Below, piece after piece: positions 14,448 through 17,652 of a stretch of DNA of 17,652 nucleotides. The notes below the pieces were generated by a model that searched no databases, was not told the origin of the DNA, and saw nothing but the letters and a program-made list of their open reading frames with translations. The DNA is from Candidatus Culexmicrobium profundum (GTDB lineage: Archaea; Thermoproteota; Methanomethylicia; Culexarchaeales; Culexmicrobiaceae). Both the position numbers and the translations under genes were made by a program. Numbering within the stretch: position 1 is the stretch's first letter; each line of letters begins with the position of its first letter. The stretch lies in NCBI GenBank assembly GCA_025061245.1, contig JANZKD010000023.1:1-17652 (forward strand). Reading direction: 5' to 3'.

Positions 14448-15794
14448 CATTTCCCGTTCAACTTCTTTTAATACTTCCTCCATAATGTTTATTGCAGTAT
14501 CCATTAATTCAATGGTTATTGTTAATGGTGGAGCTAGTCGAATAGTTGATTTTCCAGCTGAAATTACAGCTAAACCCCGCTTAAAGCATCTCATTAGGAA
14601 TTCACGTATCTCATTGACAGCTGGTTCCTTAGTCTTCCTGTTTCGAACTAGTTCAATTCCAATCATTAAACCTTTTCCTCTCACATCACCAATAATCTCC
14701 ATTTTCTCTCGCATTTCTTTAAATCGTTTAATTGTATACTCGCCAACTTTGGTTGCATTCTCTAAAAGTTTCTCTTCTTTAATTACATCGATAACTGCAC
14801 TTGCAGCTGCACATGAAACAGGATTACCACCAAAGGTTGATGCATGACTTCCCTTTGGCAAATTCATTATATCCGCTTTACCAATAATAGCTCCTAATGG
14901 TAAACCTGCAGCTATACCCTTCGCAACTGCAATTAAGTCTGGAGAAACACCCCAATGTTCAATGGCAAACCACTTACCAGTTCTACCCATACCTGCTTGG
15001 ATTTCATCAGAAATCATTAGAATACCATATTTGTCACATAGCTTCCTAATTCTAGACCAGTATCCTCGTGGTGGGACAACATATCCACCTTCACCTAAAA
15101 TCGGTTCAAATATAATGCATGATGTTTCCTCTGGTGGAACATACTTCTTAAGATAATACTCTTCAATGAAATCTACACACCAATAATTACATTCAGGATA
15201 CTCTTGTCTCCATGGACATCGATAGCAGTAGGGGTAGGGCACATGCTCAACACATGGTAGAAGAGGGGAGAACCATTTTCTCTGGACAGGCTTACTTGAA
15301 GTCAAGGCAACTGAACCGAAAAGTCGTCCATGAAATGCTCCTATATAGGCAAGAATGTAGGGTCGCGAGCCCTTAAAATATGCTCTTGCAACCTTTAGTG
15401 AACCCTCAACAGCTTCAGCACCGCTATTACAGAAGAAAACTTTCTTATCAAAGTCACCTGGAGCAATTTCAGTTAACTTCTTAGCCAAAACAACTGCTGG
15501 GTTATAGAGGAAATCTGTTAGAGAGTAATGTAGAAATAAATCGCATTGCCGTTTTATTGCCTCAATAACTTTAGGATGACAATGACCTACCGAAATAACT
15601 GCGATTCCTGCATTTAAATCTATATACTTGTTTCCATCAACATCAGTTAAGATGCAATCCTTAGCACTTTCAAGAACTAATGGATACCATCTCACAAATG
15701 ACTGCATTAAATATCGTTTATCCTCCATCATTATCTCCTTGGCTTTAGGCCCTGGAGGCTCTACAATTATTTTGGGAACGTCACCTTTAGACAA
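14439..15794 (-). CDS. Class III PLP-dependent aminotransferase (archaeal ornithine/4-aminobutyrate aminotransferase or racemase group)
   Basis: This 451-residue fold-type I PLP enzyme has NSGAEAVEGSLKVAR (123-137) for phosphate binding, AFHGR (153-157), SDEIQAGMGRTGKWFA with the cofactor aspartate D263, the Schiff-base lysine K292 in AVAKGIAAGLPLGA, and STFGGNPVSCAAA. It begins with PKIIVEPPGPKAKEI, typical of the archaeal branch annotated as 4-aminobutyrate or ornithine aminotransferase. Characterised Thermococcales relatives include ornithine aminotransferase and a broad amino-acid racemase, so the reaction cannot be fixed. A cysteine cluster, C190/C193/C202/C206, sits in an insert and could bind a metal or be structural. 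The start is TTG (15792-15794), preceded by GGGGA about eight bases upstream. It lies 52 bp downstream of the amidohydrolase gene and may be co-transcribed with it, suggesting a shared route for an amino acid or amide. Confidence 0.9.
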   Translation of the reverse strand: MSKGDVPKIIVEPPGPKAKEIMMEDKRYLMQSFVRWYPLVLESAKDCILTDVDGNKYIDLNAGIAVISVGHCHPKVIEAIKRQCDLFLHYSLTDFLYNPAVVLAKKLTEIAPGDFDKKVFFCNSGAEAVEGSLKVARAYFKGSRPYILAYIGAFHGRLFGSVALTSSKPVQRKWFSPLLPCVEHVPYPYCYRCPWRQEYPECNYWCVDFIEEYYLKKYVPPEETSCIIFEPILGEGGYVVPPRGYWSRIRKLCDKYGILMISDEIQAGMGRTGKWFAIEHWGVSPDLIAVAKGIAAGLPLGAIIGKADIMNLPKGSHASTFGGNPVSCAAASAVIDVIKEEKLLENATKVGEYTIKRFKEMREKMEIIGDVRGKGLMIGIELVRNRKTKEPAVNEIREFLMRCFKRGLAVISAGKSTIRLAPPLTITIELMDTAINIMEEVLKEVEREMLQ

Positions 15795-15846
15795 GAAAAA
15801 ATCCCCGAAAAAACGTTAAACTTAAAGATATAAAAGGTTTAGGAAG

Positions 15847-17457
15847 TTAGAGCTCAGAGAAAACAATTTCACCATTGACGATTGTTGCTAAAACCCTTAT
15901 ATTCTTAATATCCTCTTCAGGAACACTAGTAATATCATCGGATAACACTGTAAGATCTGCAAGTTTTCCAACAACTATTGAACCCTTCAGATTTTCTTCA
16001 AATCCCAAGTAAGCAGCATCAATAGTGAAGATTTTTAAAGCTTCCATGGGGGTTAAGCATTCTTCAGGAGTATAACTATACAACTTGATATTCTCATATT
16101 TTCCTCGCGTAACTGCAGAATATATCTGATATATTGGGTCAAGTGGATCTACAGGGCAATCTGAACCCCCACCAATGGGAACTCCCTCTTTCATAAAAGT
16201 TTTTAATGGATAAATCCAATTAGCTCTACTTTCACCTAAACGATCAACCGCCCAAAAATCAGATATAATAAATCTTGGTTGAACAGCCGCAACCATTCCA
16301 ATCTTCTTCATTCGTCTAATTAAATCTAAATCAATTATTGATGCATGCTCAATTCTATGTCTATGGTTAGTCCTAGGATTCTTGTTCAAAGCCTCCTCCA
16401 CAGCATTAATTATCAACTCAATCGCTCTATCACCAATACCATGTATAGCAAGTTGAAGTCCAGCACTATGGACTTTTTCAACAAGATTCTTTAACTCATC
16501 GTATGGCATTACTAGAATTCCCCTATTATTTGGATTCTTAGGATCATCAGCATACGGCTCTCTTAAAGCTGCAGTTCTAGCACCCAATGAACCATCGACT
16601 AATAATTTAATTCCATTAATTTTCAAAAATTCATCGCCAAATCCACGTAAAACACCCAAGTTTAAGACATGGTCTAAGACTTTGCCACCAATATATAGGC
16701 AAACTCTCAGCTTAAGCTTACCCATTTGCTTGAGAAGTTGGAGCAATTTAAACTCCTCAGGAGTGGCTGATACAAAATGAACTGTAGTTATACCATGCTT
16801 AGTTGCTTCTCTACAAGCTAATTCTGCAGCCCTCAACGATTCTTCAAGTGTTGGAGGAGGAATTTTCTCCCAAACCAAGCTCATAGCCCTTTCTCTTAAA
16901 ATTCCAGTGGGTTCCCCGGTTTCGTTTCTATCAATTTTTCCCCCATCAGGATCAGGAGTATCCTTGGTTATATTGGCAATCTCTAGAGCCTTAGAGTTAA
17001 CAACACAAATATGACCACACACTCTTCGAAGTATAACTGGATTGTTAGGTGCAACCTCGTCTAAATCCCATTTATTGGGATAACGTCTTTCAGCGAATTT
17101 CTCTTGATCCCAGCCTCTACCTAAAATCCACTTACCTTCACTAACTTCTTCAACACGCTTTCTAACCTTCTCCTTTAACTCACCAATCGAAGCAACATCC
17201 CTTAAATCAATCCACATCAACGAAAAACCAAATCCAATTAAATGAATATGCGTATCAATGAAACCTGGAACCACAGTTCTCCCCTTTAAATCAATAACTC
17301 GAGTCGCATCACCTATAAACTCTCTAACTTCCCTTGAGGAACCGACAAAAATTATTTTTCCATCCTTAACTGCAATAGCTTCAGCCCTAGGATTTTCATC
17401 ATCCATCGTAATCACATTTCCATTTAACACAACTAAATCAGCATACAATCCTACCAA
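15847..17457 (-). CDS. YtcJ-type metal-dependent amidohydrolase
   Basis: This 536-residue member of the amidohydrolase-3 (YtcJ-like) group of the amidohydrolase superfamily hydrolyses an amide or related bond at a metal centre. The composite beta-sandwich opens with ADLVVLNGNVITMDDENP and closes with GKLADLTVLSDDI. The TIM-barrel metal ligands are visible: H70 and H72 in GFIDTHIHL, K284 in GIKLLVDGSLGA, H339 in AIHGIGDRA, H371 in HRIEHASI and D433 in GGGSDCPVDPLDP. No signal peptide is seen. The start is TTG (17455-17457), with a strong GGAGGT six bases upstream (complement of 17464-17469). Relatives have very varied substrates, including formamides, N-acyl amines and cyclic amides, so I give no substrate. 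It is the first gene of a likely two-gene unit with the aminotransferase and is divergent from dapF. Confidence 0.9.
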   Translation of the reverse strand: MVGLYADLVVLNGNVITMDDENPRAEAIAVKDGKIIFVGSSREVREFIGDATRVIDLKGRTVVPGFIDTHIHLIGFGFSLMWIDLRDVASIGELKEKVRKRVEEVSEGKWILGRGWDQEKFAERRYPNKWDLDEVAPNNPVILRRVCGHICVVNSKALEIANITKDTPDPDGGKIDRNETGEPTGILRERAMSLVWEKIPPPTLEESLRAAELACREATKHGITTVHFVSATPEEFKLLQLLKQMGKLKLRVCLYIGGKVLDHVLNLGVLRGFGDEFLKINGIKLLVDGSLGARTAALREPYADDPKNPNNRGILVMPYDELKNLVEKVHSAGLQLAIHGIGDRAIELIINAVEEALNKNPRTNHRHRIEHASIIDLDLIRRMKKIGMVAAVQPRFIISDFWAVDRLGESRANWIYPLKTFMKEGVPIGGGSDCPVDPLDPIYQIYSAVTRGKYENIKLYSYTPEECLTPMEALKIFTIDAAYLGFEENLKGSIVVGKLADLTVLSDDITSVPEEDIKNIRVLATIVNGEIVFSEL

Positions 17458-17568
17458 GAATATACCTCCACCATAACTTTACCTTAAATCAAATATAATT
17501 ATTAAGTAATTAGGGAAAAGTATCCACAGAAATTAATAAACAATAGCAAAATAATATGTGGTGACATC
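17458..17568. promoter_or_regulatory. Divergent promoter region, amidohydrolase and dapF
   Basis: This 111-bp gap lies between two genes read outward. On the minus strand AATTATATTTG near 17490-17500 is a TATA candidate, giving a leader of about 12 bases with the GGAGGT site. On the plus strand AAATTAATAAACA near 17529-17541 would place a start near 17560, with GGTGA at 17560-17564 serving dapF. Both calls rest on composition and spacing. Confidence 0.35.
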
Positions 17569-17652
17569 TTGAAGATCAAAATTAAATTTTATAAATATCA
17601 TGGCTGTGGAAACGATTTTATTATAATAGATGAAATAGAGAAACAGCTCATA
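17569..17652 (+). CDS. dapF: Diaminopimelate epimerase, N-terminal fragment
   Basis: The first 28 codons of a gene run off the window. The peptide KIKFYKYHGCGNDFIIIDEI matches the start of diaminopimelate epimerase, whose N-terminal signature is K-hydrophobic-x-K-x-H-G-x-G-N-D-F-hydrophobic3-D. The enzyme converts LL- to meso-diaminopimelate in the lysine pathway, using two cysteines further along that are not visible here. The asparagine of GNDF, which binds substrate in known structures, is present. No in-frame ATG or GTG lies nearby upstream. The TTG at 17569-17571 has GGTGA four bases before it and gives the expected N-terminal length, so I take it as the start. If intact, it points to lysine synthesis by the diaminopimelate route rather than the LysW-dependent aminoadipate route of many Thermoproteota. 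Confidence 0.88.
   Translation, partial: MKIKIKFYKYHGCGNDFIIIDEIEKQLI

Noticed and set aside
14431..14847. A 138-codon plus-strand frame antisense to the aminotransferase
   Set aside because: The aminotransferase is certain on the minus strand. The antisense frame is serine- and isoleucine-rich, as expected from a shadow.

Overview
The window looks like a chromosomal segment of an uncultured archaeon. It is AT-rich. Ribosome-binding sites are of the archaeal GGAGGTGA/GGTGA type, five genes appear to start at TTG, and promoters look TATA-box-like. The gene families are also archaeal: a UPF0292 Toprim protein, DUF763, DUF211, an archaeal split glutamate synthase, soluble HdrABC and an FrhB-like protein. 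A member of the Thermoproteota/TACK group (Bathyarchaeia, Korarchaeia or a similar lineage) is my best guess, but this is inference. I see no mobile element, CRISPR array, tRNA or rRNA.

Layout. (1) Positions 1-1810, plus strand: the 3' end of moaB, overlapped by a small Toprim gene, then DUF763. (2) Positions 1818-3891, minus strand: a compact operon of a VIT1/CCC1-like membrane protein, DUF211 and a DmpA-type P1 peptidase. It converges on DUF763 with a 7-bp inverted repeat across the two stop codons. (3) Positions 3892-4697: no intact gene, but short broken reading frames on both strands that look like decayed genes. (4) Positions 4698-12876, minus strand: a tightly packed six-gene operon, hdrA-hdrC-hdrB-frhB-like-gltB3-gltB2, with adjacent or overlapping genes throughout. 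(5) Positions 13119-14447, plus strand: an unrecognised 442-residue protein with weak kinase-fold resemblance. (6) Positions 14439-17457, minus strand: a class III aminotransferase and a YtcJ-type amidohydrolase. (7) From 17569, plus strand: the first 28 codons of dapF.

The most interesting object is the operon of region 4. HdrA is a 1151-residue fusion of two HdrA-like modules and a C-terminal MvhD domain. The first module keeps an intact FAD motif and an inserted two-cluster ferredoxin. The second has a degenerate dinucleotide motif but adds a two-cluster ferredoxin and MvhD. This resembles a QmoA-QmoB pair on one chain. HdrB keeps both CCG non-cubane cluster motifs and HdrC keeps both 4Fe-4S motifs. 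Downstream lie an F420-dehydrogenase-beta-like protein and two glutamate-synthase parts, the FMN domain with a ferredoxin head and the GXGXG domain. The glutaminase part is absent from the window. No hydrogenase or formate dehydrogenase subunit is present. I infer a cytosolic multi-flavin, multi-Fe-S complex that moves electrons between ferredoxin, F420 or NAD(P), a disulfide or another HdrB substrate, and an FMN site. The actual substrates are unknown.
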